Positions 30,038 through 41,940 of a stretch of DNA of 64,000 nucleotides are shown piece after piece (positions within the stretch are counted from its first letter, which is position 1; each line of letters starts with the position of its first letter). The stretch spans positions 278,151,910-278,215,909 of the forward strand of contig NC_066583.1 of NCBI RefSeq assembly GCF_024323335.1, in the 5' to 3' direction. This stretch comes from Lathyrus oleraceus. Its lineage: Eukaryota > Streptophyta > Magnoliopsida > Fabales > Fabaceae. The notes beneath the pieces were generated by a model that saw nothing but the letters and a program-made list of their open reading frames with translations, was not told the origin of the DNA and ran no database searches. The translations under genes were made by a program, and so were the position numbers.

Positions 30038-33000
30038 ATGATAATCATGGCTGGAGGAAGCACCGTCAAGGAGATGACTACAAACTTCGAAAAATTGGAC
30101 AAGTTTCAAGGACAAGACTTCAGGCGTGGGCAGAAGAAGATGCATTTCATGTTGACAACGTTGAAGGTGGTGCACGTCCTGTCTACACCGATTCCAGAAC
30201 TTCTGAAGGAAGACACAGTTGAAAATCTGAGACGCAGATCAAAATGGGAGAACGACGACTACATATGCAGAGGGCACATTATTAACGGTATGTCTGATCC
30301 CTTATTTGATATTTATCAAAACATAGAATCTGCAAAGGAATTGTGGGATTGTCTCGAATCCAAGTACATGGCAGAGGACTCATCCAGTAAAAGGTTCCTG
30401 GTAACCGATTTCAACAATTACAAAATGGTTGAATCGAGGTCTGTCATGGAACAATTCAATGAACTCCTCTGAATCCTTGGACAGTTCACACAACACGGAT
30501 TGAAGATGGATGAAATAATATCTGTCTCAAGCATCATAGACAAGTTGCCTCCTTCGTGGAAGGATTTCAAACACAATCTGAAGCATGGAAAAGACGAACT
30601 GTCTTTGATCCAACTTGGAAGTCACTTGCGCATAGAAGAATCTCTAAGAGCGCAGGAGGATGACAAAGGAAAAGGCAAAGAAATTGCTGGACCCTCGGTT
30701 AATATAGTCGAAGAGGGTGGTAAGAACGGTAACAACAAAAACAAAGGAAAGAAGCGTGCTTTCAAGAACAATAAGGGCAGTTTCGCTGCTAACAAGAAAC
30801 CGAAACTAGAATGCTGGAAGTGTGGCAAAACAGGCCACTTCAAGAAGGATTGTCGTTCCGGCAAAAAGCATGATAACGCGAATGCAAGTGGTTCAGGAAA
30901 GGGGTCTAAGGACCAATCTGAAAACCAAGGTCAGAAATCAATTCGTGATTTGAATAGTTTGATTAAACATTCGGTTTCACTAAATTCTGAAGCATTCTAT
31001 GTGCAGGATGATGTTATCGCGTGGTGGATTGATTCTGGCGCTACAACACATGTTTGCAAGGATCATTTCTGGTTCAAGACTCTTGTTCCAGTGGAAGATG
31101 GTTCTGTCCTCTACATGGGAGATGATCACTTCGCTCCCGTTGAAGGCAAAGGAAACGTGGTGCTAGAATTCAGTTCTGGAAAGACTATTACTTTGTTTAA
31201 TGTTTTGTATGTTCCTAAACTACGTAAGAATTTAATTTCTGGTCCTGTATTAAATAAGCTTGGATACAAGCAAGTGTGTGAATCCGATAAATATGTTTTA
31301 TCGAAGTCTGGTGTGTTTGTAGGATTTGGATATTATAATAATGGTATGTTTATGATGAATTTGAATGGAGTTCCTAATGATTCTGGTTTTGTATTTATGT
31401 CCTCTTCGAATGTTATCAATTCATCGTTATGGCATGCTCGTCTAGGACACGTACATTATAAAAGAATGCATGAAATGTCTAAAGATGATTTAATTCCTGT
31501 TTTTGATAAAAATGTAGAAAATTGTAAAACTTGCATGTTAACAAAGATCACTAGGCAACCTTTTAAAAGAATAACAAGGAAATCTGTCATTCTTGAGTTG
31601 ATACATAGTGATTTATGTGATTTGCATGCTACTCCATCATTAGGACATAAAAAATATTTTGTCACTTTCATAGATGATGCATCTAGATTCTGCTATGTTT
31701 ATTTGCTGCACACTAAGGACGAATCCTTGGATAAATTCAAAATTTATAAAACTGAAGTTGAAGTGCAACAGAATGTGTTGATTAAAACATTACGTACAGA
31801 TAGAGGTGGTGAATATTATGATCTTGTATTTTTCCAATCCGTAAGAATCATTCATGAGACTACGACACCTTATACACCTCAACAAAATGGTGTGGCTGAA
31901 AGGAAAAATAGAGTGCTTAAGGAAATGGTGAATGCCATGTTATCTTACTCTGGTTTGAGTGAAGGGTTTTGGGGAGAAGCTATGTTAACGGCTTGTTATT
32001 TGTTAAATAGGGTTCCTAATAAAAGGAACAAGACTACCCCATATGAACTTTGGTATAAGAAACGACCCAACTTAACATTTCTACGTGTTTGGGGTTGTAG
32101 GGCCGTGGTTAGACTCCCGGACCCAAAAAGGAAAACTTTGGGTGAAAAGGGTGTAGCTTGCATCTTTGTTGGATATGCTGAGCACTCCAAGGCCTATAGG
32201 TTTTATGTTATAGAACCTAATGACTCGATTTCTATTAACACGATTATAGAATCGAGAGATGCCATATTTGATGAGAATTGTTTCTCTTCTATACCTAGAC
32301 CAAAGGACTCTATACCTAACTCAGATGAATCTCTAAGGGATGATCATTCAAATGATGTGCCAAGTGAGACACTTGAACCCCGTAGGAGAAAAAGAGCTAG
32401 AAAATCTAGATCTTATGGATCTGATTTTCAACTATATTTAGTTGAGGGATCAAAGGATCAGATTGACACTCAATACTATTATTGCTATAGTATAGAGGAG
32501 GATCCAAGAACGTATGATGAAGCTGTGAAATCTCGAGATTCTGCTTTTTGGAAAGAAGCAATTGACGAAGAGATTGGTTCTATCATGGAAAATAATACTT
32601 GGGTATTATCTGATTTACCACCAGGTTGCAAACCATTGGGTTGCAAATGGATCTTCAAAAAGAAGATGAAAGTCGATGGTACAATTGACAAGTTTAAAGC
32701 TAGATTAGTTATCCAAGGCTTCAGACAAAAGGAAGGGATTGATTATTTCGATACCTATGCTCCTGTTGCCCGTATCACCACTATTAGATTGTTGATTGCC
32801 TTGGCGGCTATTCATAATCTAGTGATTCATCAAATGTCAAAACAGCATTTCTGAATGGTGATTTGGAGGAAGAAGTGTATATGAAGCAACCTGAAGGATT
32901 TGTAATGCCTGGTAATGAGCATAAGGTGTGTAAGCTAGTTAAGTCGTTGTATGGGCTGAAACAAGCTCCGAAGCAGTGGCATCAAAAGTTTGATGAGGTT

Positions 33001-33990
33001 GTTTTGTCTAATGGTTTCATTCTAAACCAAGCTGACAAATGTGTATATAGCAAATTTAATACTTCCGGTAAAGGAGTTTTCATTTGTTTATATGTTGATG
33101 ACATGTTGATCTTTGGCACCGACCAAAATCAAGTTGATAAAACGAAGAATTTCTTGTCATCAAAGTTCTCCATGAAGGATATGGGAGAAGCGAACGTTAT
33201 TCTTGGTATTAAGATTATACGGGAGAATAAGGGGATTGTAATTACGCAATCTCATTACATTGAGAAAATACTCAAGAAGTTCAATTATGAAAGTTGTTCT
33301 CGAGTAAGTACTCCCATGGATCCGGGAGAAAAGCTTATGCCAAATACAGGTAAACCTGTGGATCAACTCGAATATTCAAAAGCTATAGGCTCTTTGATGT
33401 ATGCTATGATTAGCACTAGACCGGATATTGCTTATGCGGTTGGAAAGTTGAGCAGATTTACTAGTAATCCTAGTAGACATCATTGGCATGCGATAAGTAG
33501 GGTATTCAAGTACTTGAAGGGTACAATGAATTATGGATTGTCATATATGGGATTTCCTTCGGTGTTAGAGGGTTATTCGGATGCAAGTTGGATAAATAAT
33601 GCTGAAGATTCATCCTCTACAAGTGGATGGGTGTTCTTGCTTGGGGGAGGTGCCATCTCATGGGCTTCCAAGAAGCAAACATGTATAACTGGTTCCACAA
33701 TGGAATCTGAGTTTGTAGCATTAGCTGCTGCTGGTAAAGAAGCGGAATGGCTAAGGAATTTAGTATATGAGATTCCGATATGGCCTAAACCGATATCACT
33801 AATTTCTATCCGTTGTGATAGTACTGTCACATTGGCTAAAGCTTATAGTCAAATATACAATGGAAAGTCTAGACATTTGGGTGTTAGACATAGTATGATT
33901 AGGGAATTAATCATGAATGGGGTGATATCTATTGAGTTTGTTCGGTCGCAACAAAACTTAGTTGACCACTTGACGAAGGGGGTTAGCTAG
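30038..33990 (+). pseudogene. Ty1/copia gag-pol of copia-2, two breaks
   Basis: The ATG at 30038 (or 30047) opens only 17-26 bases after the LTR. Gag (LDKFQGQDFRRGQKKM) meets one nonsense codon at 30470-30472 (TGA), and the same frame resumes. Then: CCHC knuckle CWKCGKTGHFKKDC (about 30812), protease IDSGATTH (31028), zinc region LWHARLGHVHYKRM (31428), integrase with HSD, TDRGGEY and NGVAERKN, and RT from about 32500. At 32834-32840 the sequence lacks four bases relative to the family. This removes the first catalytic Asp of RT and throws the frame to a stop at 32852. The rest (32863-33990) is open, with YVDD at 33091 and RNase H ([11 protein letters not shown]). Otherwise it is nearly complete, so it was probably active recently. 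Confidence 0.93.
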
Positions 33991-34585
33991 AGACTTAGTG
34001 AAGAAGTCGGTAATTGGGATGGGATTAAAGTCCATTTAAATCTATTAGCTATGGTATACCCAATTCCCTTCTAATACAACATTAGAAGCAGAATTCAATG
34101 TGGAAAGATCATAGTTAGAGATTGGAGCAATTGTGTTTATCTTCCCAAGGTATGTGCTCAGACCTGCAAGTGATGGCTAGGTTGAATTATATGTTCTTAA
34201 TGGTTCTTTTGGAAAATTGCAAATGCAGGTGCAAGATTAAAAGAATCACCTATGTGAGCATGAAGTTTTGCCGCTTCAAGAAGCTTGGACTTGGCTTCCT
34301 ATATGCTTATTAATGGATAAGGACACATGGCTTGTAAAGTGTCAAGTATGAATAGTAGAGTATTGTAAGAAACATATGTGTACTATATCTTCAGACACTC
34401 AAATGGATTGACGGGTTCAATCGCTATGACACCCCGATTTTCGAGTATTTGGAATGTGTATTTGTACTAAGATGAAAATTCAATCGCAAGACATTTTCAT
34501 TTATGCATTTGTTTGATCGTTATACCTGTGTGTTATACCCTTGTATATATAATTGTATATACTGAGTAAATCAAGGATTACACTA
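33991..34585 (+). other. Copia-2 3' untranslated internal region
   Basis: About 600 bp between the pol stop and the polypurine tract, with no coding signal. Confidence 0.7.
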
Positions 34586-34599
34586 AAATGGGGGGGATT
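34586..34599 (+). other. Polypurine tract of copia-2
   Basis: A purine run aaaatgggggggatt directly before the 3' LTR start at 34600. Confidence 0.85.
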
Positions 34600-35085
34600 T
34601 GTTGGTGATTTTAGTATCATCAATGTATTTTTAGTAGTAATGTGATTTACTATAGGCCGATGCAATTATGCGTTAAAGCTTGGAAACGAGTTAGGGGTAG
34701 TGCGGAGTGCACGCTCGTCGAGTCAACGTATAATTGAATGCGAATAATTGAAACGGGGTTCCAACGTTCGAAATTTTCTTTTGAATTTCGAATCCTTTCC
34801 CAACCGACATAACCGTTTCTGAACAGTTGCGTCTTTTCGGTTTCTGTTATTGATCTCCTATATAAGGAGTCATTTGGCCTCAGTTTGAAAAGACATAACA
34901 AAATCAAACTTTCTCTCTACATTCCTGAACATCTCTCTTTGCCAGAAACAAATTGTTCTTCAAGAATTATCCCCACAAAGATTTCGTGAACCCAGGCAAG
35001 AATAGGGTCGAAATACTTTGTTCGGAAAGTGTACGAACACGATTCTTCGAAGTTATCCAGGATTATCATACCCGATTATCTAACA
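34600..35085 (+). mobile_element. Copia-2 3' LTR
   Basis: 486 bp, TGTTGGTG...CTAACA, with TATATAA at 34859-34865. It is followed by tattc, the right-hand target duplication, and then by exon 1 of the B3-like gene on the other strand. Confidence 0.95.
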
Positions 35086-35184
35086 TATTCATCTCCAAAA
35101 AAAATCTTTTTATACTCATGTTACAATGCGATTATGAGGCTTTTCTTACCCGACATTTTCTCTACCATTCTTCCATGACGCCAT

Positions 35185-35824
35185 TTCAAACTTTCAAATG
35201 CGAGTAACCGTTCTTGAGTTGGGAGAAGGAAAACTGAAAGTTTCTGAAGTGGTGTTTTATGTTAAGCATGTTTTAATGGAAGAATTCATATGTTTGGTTT
35301 GGTATACAAACTGATCTTGGACTTCTTTCTTCAACTGCTACATGGACTAAATGTTCCACCAGACCCAATTTTAAATCACCACCCCAAACAAATGAGCCCT
35401 GCAATATCTTTATGATTTTTTACCATTACCTATTCATGATAATCATTTCATAATTTGTAAAAAAAAATTCATAACTTTATTCTATTTCCTGAAAATGATT
35501 TCATAACTAATTTATAAATTACATTTACTTTAATACAATTTTCATCCAAATTTTTTCTAGAAACATCCATATTTAAAAAATAAAATTTTACAAATTTTTT
35601 TACTCATTTATTTTAAATATAATTAATAATTTTTTAAATATTTTTTAAATAATAAATATAATAGATCGGTATCCGTGTGATCGCACGAGTATGTCAGTCG
35701 TTATCAAAGAAAGTAGTATAATCTCCATTTTTTAATCCTTTTCATTTGTATATTTTTTAATTACAAAATTCATTGTCCTTGTTTTGCGTTGATGTATCGT
35801 TATTACTACATTTATTTTCAATTT

Positions 35825-35861
<37 letters not shown>

Positions 35862-36940
35862 GCAACAATTAAATAATTAATTTACATTAAAATATATGAA
35901 TACAGTAAATATTTAAATAAAGTGTGCAGTAAATTAATTAGTAGTTTAATTAATTAAAAAAAAACATAATTGATTAATATTTGATTTGATAATTATCTTA
36001 AAAAACAGAATATATTTAATTAATAATCAATTAAATACACTAATCAACCTTAGTTGAGAGAATCAATATATTTTAATTTAATTCATTCATGTTAACAACA
36101 AATCTAAAAGGTCAACAAAATTAGAATAGAAAGTTAATTAGTTATAATGATGAAATCCGTCATATCCAAAGTTAAGAAAAACGCTAAGAAATCATGAAAT
36201 TCCAAGGAAAAAAATAGAGAATTAGTATATAATAAAATCTAAATCTGATACACAACAAAATAAAGTGAAAATAAAATAAAATAAAAAGAGAAGAAATAGT
36301 TTATCCAAATACTTCTTAGATCTAAGAAAACAGAAATAGTTAAATGATAAACAAAACAAACAAATAGTTTAGAATACAAAGAGTATTAAAACCATTGAAA
36401 AAAATATGGTTGGAATCAAATATATTTTAAATTTAAAAACCAACAACAATCTAACCAAAAAAATATATAAAAACATGAAATAAGAAAATGAAGCAAAAAT
36501 AGTATCTGTTACAGAGATATCAGTATGTTATTCGTTTTTACTAAAAAAAATAATAAAAATAACTTGAAATTCTAAGTAAAAAAAATGAGAGAATCAAAAA
36601 ATATAAATATGAGAGAATTAAAATATATAAATTTATTCTTAGTTGAAGAATTGATACACAGCAAAATAAATAATAAATAAAGGAAAGAGATACCTTATCA
36701 ACATATTTCTTAGATCTCAAAGGTCTTTAGTTGACAACCGAAGAGAATAAATTTGTTAATATGAATCTTTGTTGTTGTACTTGTGGATCTTTATTGTTGT
36801 GGTTTGAATTGTATTTGAGGAGAACAAAACATTTCATGGAAAAAGATGGGTATGTGAATAGAGAGACAACGAGAGTTGAAATATCATAGCATGCATAACG
36901 ACCCAGCTACAATCAACTCCAACTTATCCAGAGCAAAGAT
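35185..36940. other. AT-rich intergenic region
   Basis: No gene recognised. It holds an AAT microsatellite (35826-35860), many A/T homopolymer tracts and short degenerate repeats. It would include the promoter side of the B3-like remnant. Confidence 0.5.
35826..35860. repeat. (AAT)n microsatellite
   Basis: About eleven uninterrupted taa/aat repeats. Confidence 0.95.
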
Positions 36941-36948
36941 TACAATAA

Positions 36949-37022
36949 GATAAGAAGGTGAAACTAGAGTCATGGTAATTAAAGTGATAAGAAGGTGAAA
37001 CTAGAGTCATGGTAATTAAAGT
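36949..37022. repeat. Two tandem 37-bp units
   Basis: gataagaaggtgaaactaga... occurs twice, head to tail, at 36949-36985 and 36986-37022 with no differences, so the duplication is recent. Confidence 0.93.
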
Positions 37023-37780
37023 GGCCTCGTTAATTGGACAGCTTAAAGATATGGATGGCTATTCAACCTCGTCCTGAAAGCACGCCATGAAACCAACAAA
37101 AGTGAGGTGTGGCTGATCCGAGGAAGATCAAAGACAATTGCCACCAACCTTCGGTGGCATAGTCATATGGAGAAGGAATGTTACATGATTCTTCCTTCAG
37201 AACTTTGACTGAAGGAGTTCCAAGAATATATAATGAATCAAAGAATGATGAACTCATTCCAATTTTATCTGAAACTTGAATTGGTGAGATGAGGATCACA
37301 TTTTACAAGAAATGTACTCTACTTTCTTTCTCATTTTAGTTGTGTGCAAGTGCATATATAAGATAAGCCGTAATACAGACCACTATTTATATCAAATACA
37401 TGTTTTTCTTTTGTTGCTTTAAACTCCGTTTAAAATGGAACGGATATATTGAATTTTTAGATAATCAAAACATAAATAGCAGAGATTGGACTTTTGAGTA
37501 AACATCGTTAAATAAGATACACTGCTTAAAGAATTCTAATATTATACAAATAAATTGAATTATACAAATAAGTTATGTGATGCAGTCAACCAATCCAGCT
37601 GTTTGGGATCGTTATACACCTACCCAGTAGTATAAATAAATAAACAAATGGTCACTACCTCTTGTGAAGAAGTGATACTTTTACACTTGTATCTTTGCGT
37701 ACTTCTCAAAAGACCAAATTTGCCTTGTTATGTGGTTGACTGTATCAAAAACATATGTTACATGCTACCACCTCATTGCT
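37023..37780. other. 3' flank of the PMT11-like gene
   Basis: It should contain the 3' UTR and terminator of the methyltransferase gene on the minus strand. A 78-codon open frame on the minus strand (37063-37299) has unusually gene-like composition (SPYDYATEGWWQ, FLGSATPHFCWFHG), but I recognise no family and no splice partner. It is left unassigned. Confidence 0.4.
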
Positions 37781-38782
37781 TCAAGCCCGTAGCAGATGCT
37801 TGTCACAAACCAAGACCCTATAACTTGCGTGAGGCCCCTCAGCTGTGTCTCGTAGTAACGTGTGCCAGCCTATTGCTTTGGCAATCTCTTGAAGTTCATC
37901 CATTATGGTAAGAGAATCGCGGATGTATACACGTCCACCGGGTCTTAGTATCCGATCCATCTCAACCATAATTGATGACACGTTGCATCTGGTAGAGAGA
38001 AATGTAATATAGTAAAAATCAGCTAGGGAAGAGATAAAAGAACTAACAAGTGGAGAAAGGTGTACCTTTTCTTCTCTACAGAAAGCAGGTTTGCTGCATG
38101 CAGGAAATCATAGGTTCTCGGATAGGTGTCAAATGGTTCGCACCTATAGCATAAATCATGAATTATTATTACTACATGCCGATACAAAAGTAATGTGGAG
38201 CATAAATTACACATTCAGACACTTGCTTTTTATATATTTTGAAAAAAAATTAGCATCGTACCAGTCATGCATAACTCCAATCAATCCCCGGTCATATATG
38301 ACAGGCAATGTGTTTGGACCACTAACAGGAACAACATTCATAACCCAGCTATCAAACTTCTGCTCAATCATTGCTGCTGCAAATCTGTAAAAAACACAAA
38401 GATATTGACAATAGTTATCAGAAAATCCCTAATCATATTAACAGCAACGAAGTACATAAGACATAAGCAGTACCCTCCAAAACCTGCTCGCATGTCCATA
38501 ACATTTCTTAATCTCATCTTCTTCCAGCGCAAAGCACGAACATAGCTTTCTATAATCTCATTCCAGTATTTTGATTCTGCCTTAAATAGTTCTTTTCTGG
38601 ATATGAAAGCGTCAAGTTTTATGCTTTGAAGCCTATTTGGTGGGGTTTGCAATCGAGCAGGCCAATCGGTAACATTGGCTTCATATCCATTCTTAGGCAA
38701 TTCAGAGATACATGCTTTTAGATCAGCATACCTAATTATTAAAAGGAGGATAATAAATCAACAAAAAGGAGATATTAAATTC

Positions 38783-38814
<32 letters not shown>

Positions 38815-41811
38815 GATGGATAAAAGCTATCATGAGGCTTCAGCAAAAGTTACTGATACAACTCATTTTAGTTTTCTTTCTCATGAGCAGAGAGTGTAAC
38901 CAGAAAAACTGTTCTACAATATTGCAGATTAAATCCAAAATACATGCACAAACAACTCCTTTTAATTCCCTGATCTATTGCAGAGCTGCACATTTTATTA
39001 TGAGATAACTACAGCCCATAAAAAATTTAACAATGCATTGAAAGTGAAATAACCATTTTTGCATCATTATATACCATCATTTAATTTCCTTTTCCCTTTT
39101 TCGTAATTTGTCTATTATCTTTTTCCTCCATAAGGGTTGAGTGGGGAAGGATTAACTTGCTTATAAGTTTGAATATGCTTCACTAGCCCACCTAAAAGGC
39201 TAACCAATTAGGAGAAAGTATAAAATAGATTGAAAATTAAAAATTGACAACACAAAGGCTTCTATGCAAAAAAGGTAAGCATTATATTCAACCCTGAATT
39301 AGAACGGAACTAGATTAATTTTTCTAGGGTGGTTTAACATTGCAGATATGTACCTACTATTGACTCGGATTTTTTTCATGGACAGCTCTATGATCTACAA
39401 TATAACATAAAAGAATGATAGTAAATTTACACATAATTTTGTATGATACTCAAATAAATGGATGAAAATTGAGATTTAACTATGGACTCCTATAAAAAAA
39501 TGTATATAATCATATTGAAAGATCCGAAAGGATTGAACACAATACCAAACATTATCTGGGTCGTCACTGGGGTCGCAAAGAGGAGGTTTAGTTCCTGCCT
39601 CGCGGCTTAAATAGCAGCTATTGTCAAAAGGTTTCTGCCATACTGCAATATACCCATCTTTTTTCAAAAACTTCCAGCAGAGTCGAGTGGTAAGATTAAG
39701 CATCACTGGAGACAACAAAACCCAAAGTTACATTACACTCATCATGGTACAGAAAGCATTTCTTAGTAATAATGAGTTGGACAAACTCAAATAACTTATT
39801 GACTGTTCAAGCCAGTTCAAGAAAAGTAGCAGAAAGGGACTGTCAAAGAATGAAAAATGTGAAGGTTTTTGACACCAGCAGTTTAAGATGCTTCTCCTCA
39901 AGCCATAGCATAAAATATGGAACGGAAAAATGAATTACAAACAAAAAGGGAACACAGAAGATTAAACATTTGCTTTGAATAAAAGAAACAAATTATTGAG
40001 AAAGGTCTAGGTCAAAAATATAGAACTTAAGAATACTGAAATTCAACAATACCATAGCTAAAAAGCTTCAATAAATTCAATCTAAACGGAAACTCGTTTC
40101 AACTATACCTTCCCATTGTTCTTCTAAAGCTTCTTCGTGCTTATAAACCGGTTGGGCAGCCCAAACAAAATACCCTCCTGCTCTTAGCATCCTATTAACT
40201 TCAAGCAGCAAGATCCCATCTTCATCACAAGTAAACAAGTTTCAGGCGTCATAATTCAAATAACAATCTTAAGATATCGTTATCAACTAATGTAGCAGCT
40301 CCAACATGCTTTCTCTTATACTCTACTGGTTGACCACAGACCTCTCCAAATCAGGTTTCTCCTCATTACTACCAAGAATTATTGCACATTACACAAAAGA
40401 GTGAAACACATACCATCTCGAGTCCAATTAATTCTACAGCGGGAACAATGAATCAAGTCAAAAGCTTGACTTGGATATAATAAACGCCTAGTTGCAAATG
40501 CTGCCACCATGGCGGGCACCCCACGCTCAAGAGCAAACTGAATCTGATTCTCATGAACATCCTTGGGAGCTACAGACACAGTGACGACATTCCGTTGCAG
40601 TAAGTATGCACCAAAACTAGCTACACCACAACCAACATCAAGAGCAACCCGTATATGCCGACCAAATGTAATTTCAGGAATCATCTGCAAATGCAGATAT
40701 TCAACATCAACCTACAACTACAAGATACACTGATACTGCCCCAAAAAAAGTGAAACCAAAGTAATAATATTATCGTCCAATCATATTTCACTGTCGAAAT
40801 AATATTATCATGTAGTGAAAACATTGAAAAGTGAATAAATGTCTATTGCAAATGCATTACTAAACTTAATAAAGTAACCTTAGAAATATGATCCAAGTAT
40901 TCATTTGCCCCGTGTATAAATTGTGTACCACCTCCTGGAAATTTAAACTTATTTTTGTCTCTGGAAATCCAGTTTTGGCCACCTTTATCTTCAACAAGAC
41001 GAGTATGAGGAACATTACTGAACCATACCTAACACCCAAAAAAAAAGGAAGCTAATTCAATGTTGTGAACACACACAGAATCAAAACCTCCTAATTGAAA
41101 CTTAAAAAACCCATTTAGCTTCACTGAAAGGAAAAACAACAAAGATGAAATTCTGACCTCATCTCGGCTTTTAGGCCATGGAATTGGAGCACGGTAGCCT
41201 TTAGGAGCAGGAACCAAACAATTCAACCTTTTACCTTCCTCTGGACAATGCCGTTCAAATCTCTCTCCTTTCTCCGTGGACGGCAGCTTCTGAATCGCTT
41301 CCACATTATCCAAACAAGGTATATACTCACTCATATCACGCGAACACAACCCAAACTTCTTAATCGCGAAACTTTGAACACTCTCAGAACCCTCCTTCTC
41401 AGCTTGCGTTTCGTTAACCCAATCATCCACCATACCTGGATCGAATTCCCCAACCTCAAACTCCTCAGACATTGTTCCATTCTCATTCACGATCCCGAAT
41501 TTCGCCACCGAATCTTCTGTCGGTGGCGGCGGCGGCGGTGGTGGTTGTTTCGTTAGGGCTTTTTCTCGAACAGGTTCTGTGCTGTTGTGATCGATTAGTG
41601 AAGAAATATCGAATGATTTGTTGTAATTAGGGGAAATCGAAACCGCTTGATTCGGATCCGGGTCGGAGTCCTGTGTGAAGAAGATGAGTTGTTGGTAGCC
41701 ATCGGACCAGTGTTTTCCTAAGTAGAAGAAAGTGATGGAAATGAAGAAAAAAAAGGCGATCTTGAGAGCGTGTGTTGATTTGAGAAAATCGAGATTGATT
41801 GGAGATTTCAT
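37781..41811 (-). CDS. PMT11: PMT11-like probable methyltransferase (DUF248 family), nine exons
   Basis: Exons on the minus strand: 41811-41158, 41028-40879, 40684-40414, 40219-40109, 39705-39546, 38731-38474, 38384-38262, 38143-38066, 37988-37781. All introns are GT-AG, all phases match, and the sum is 2013 nt, or 670 residues and a stop. The start has a short cytosolic tail, one signal-anchor helix (about residues 17-33, ending [10 protein letters not shown]), a Pro-rich stem, then the plant putative-methyltransferase domain: [14 protein letters not shown], the SAM-binding [31 protein letters not shown], and the C-terminal ILRPGG and GPHASYRVL. From memory it parallels Arabidopsis PMT11 from the first residues to the final LLRA, and its length is close (about 690). 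The family is Golgi type II membrane proteins thought to methylate pectin; substrate here is inferred. It is the only intact host gene in the window. Confidence 0.93.
38784..38813. repeat. (AAT)n microsatellite in PMT11-like intron 5
   Basis: About nine uninterrupted repeats, roughly 50 bp upstream of exon 6 on the gene's strand. A ready marker for the locus. Confidence 0.93.
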
Positions 41812-41940
41812 AGTTCAATTTGCGGATCTAACTAGTTCATGAATTCAGCATATCTGAGACGAATGAAGAACTGTGTTTGGATCTTACTGTATTTTGGAGC
41901 TAAACTAGTTAGTTACTCAGAGTACTAATTACACTCTGAG
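41812..41940 (-). promoter_or_regulatory. 5' leader and proximal promoter of the PMT11-like gene
   Basis: Two minute overlapping upstream frames precede the main start: ATG at 41851 (four codons, ending TGA at 41837) and ATG at 41840 (two codons, TAG at 41832). They matter only if transcription starts above 41851. Further up is a perfect 8-bp inverted repeat CTCAGAGT/ACTCTGAG (41916-41923 and 41933-41940) with a nine-base spacer. No clear TATA box was identified. Confidence 0.4.

Larger units (their letters stand above)
28609..35184 (-). pseudogene. B3-domain-like gene remnant with a copia element in intron 1
   Basis: Four exon-like blocks on the minus strand. Exon 1 (35150-35184) reads MASWKNGRENV and ends at a good donor (GG|GTAAGA). 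Exon 2 (29263-29444) starts after TTCCAG in the matching phase, giving GASGDKFGDPGWIQKTL and then a basic stretch, and ends at G|GTAAGA. Exon 3 (about 29020-29186) is acidic (SDISDSEIQAM; NDDEDSEKEEYSW). Exon 4 (28609-28879) reads YVAKNYLWW...FIGKG*YEYAKKKKLRRGDKVGF and a stop at 28609; the pattern Lys-Gly-Trp...Arg-Gly-Asp-Lys-Val resembles the end of a plant B3 DNA-binding domain. One TAG (28732-28734) replaces the expected Trp. Phases at introns 2 and 3 do not fit the obvious sites. Copia (29535-35085) fills intron 1. Probably a decaying transcription-factor-like gene. Confidence 0.5.

Noticed and set aside
30622..32691. Minus-strand frames opposite copia-2 gag-pol
   Set aside because: Shadows of the sense coding sequence.
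35660..35710. Short tract with gatcggtatccgtgtgatcgcacgag that could be a transposon end
   Set aside because: No partner terminus or target duplication could be found within several kilobases.
41627..41818. Overlapping upstream frame beginning seven bases before the methyltransferase start
   Set aside because: The codon at 41818 is TTG, and the frame is an artefact of allowing alternative starts.
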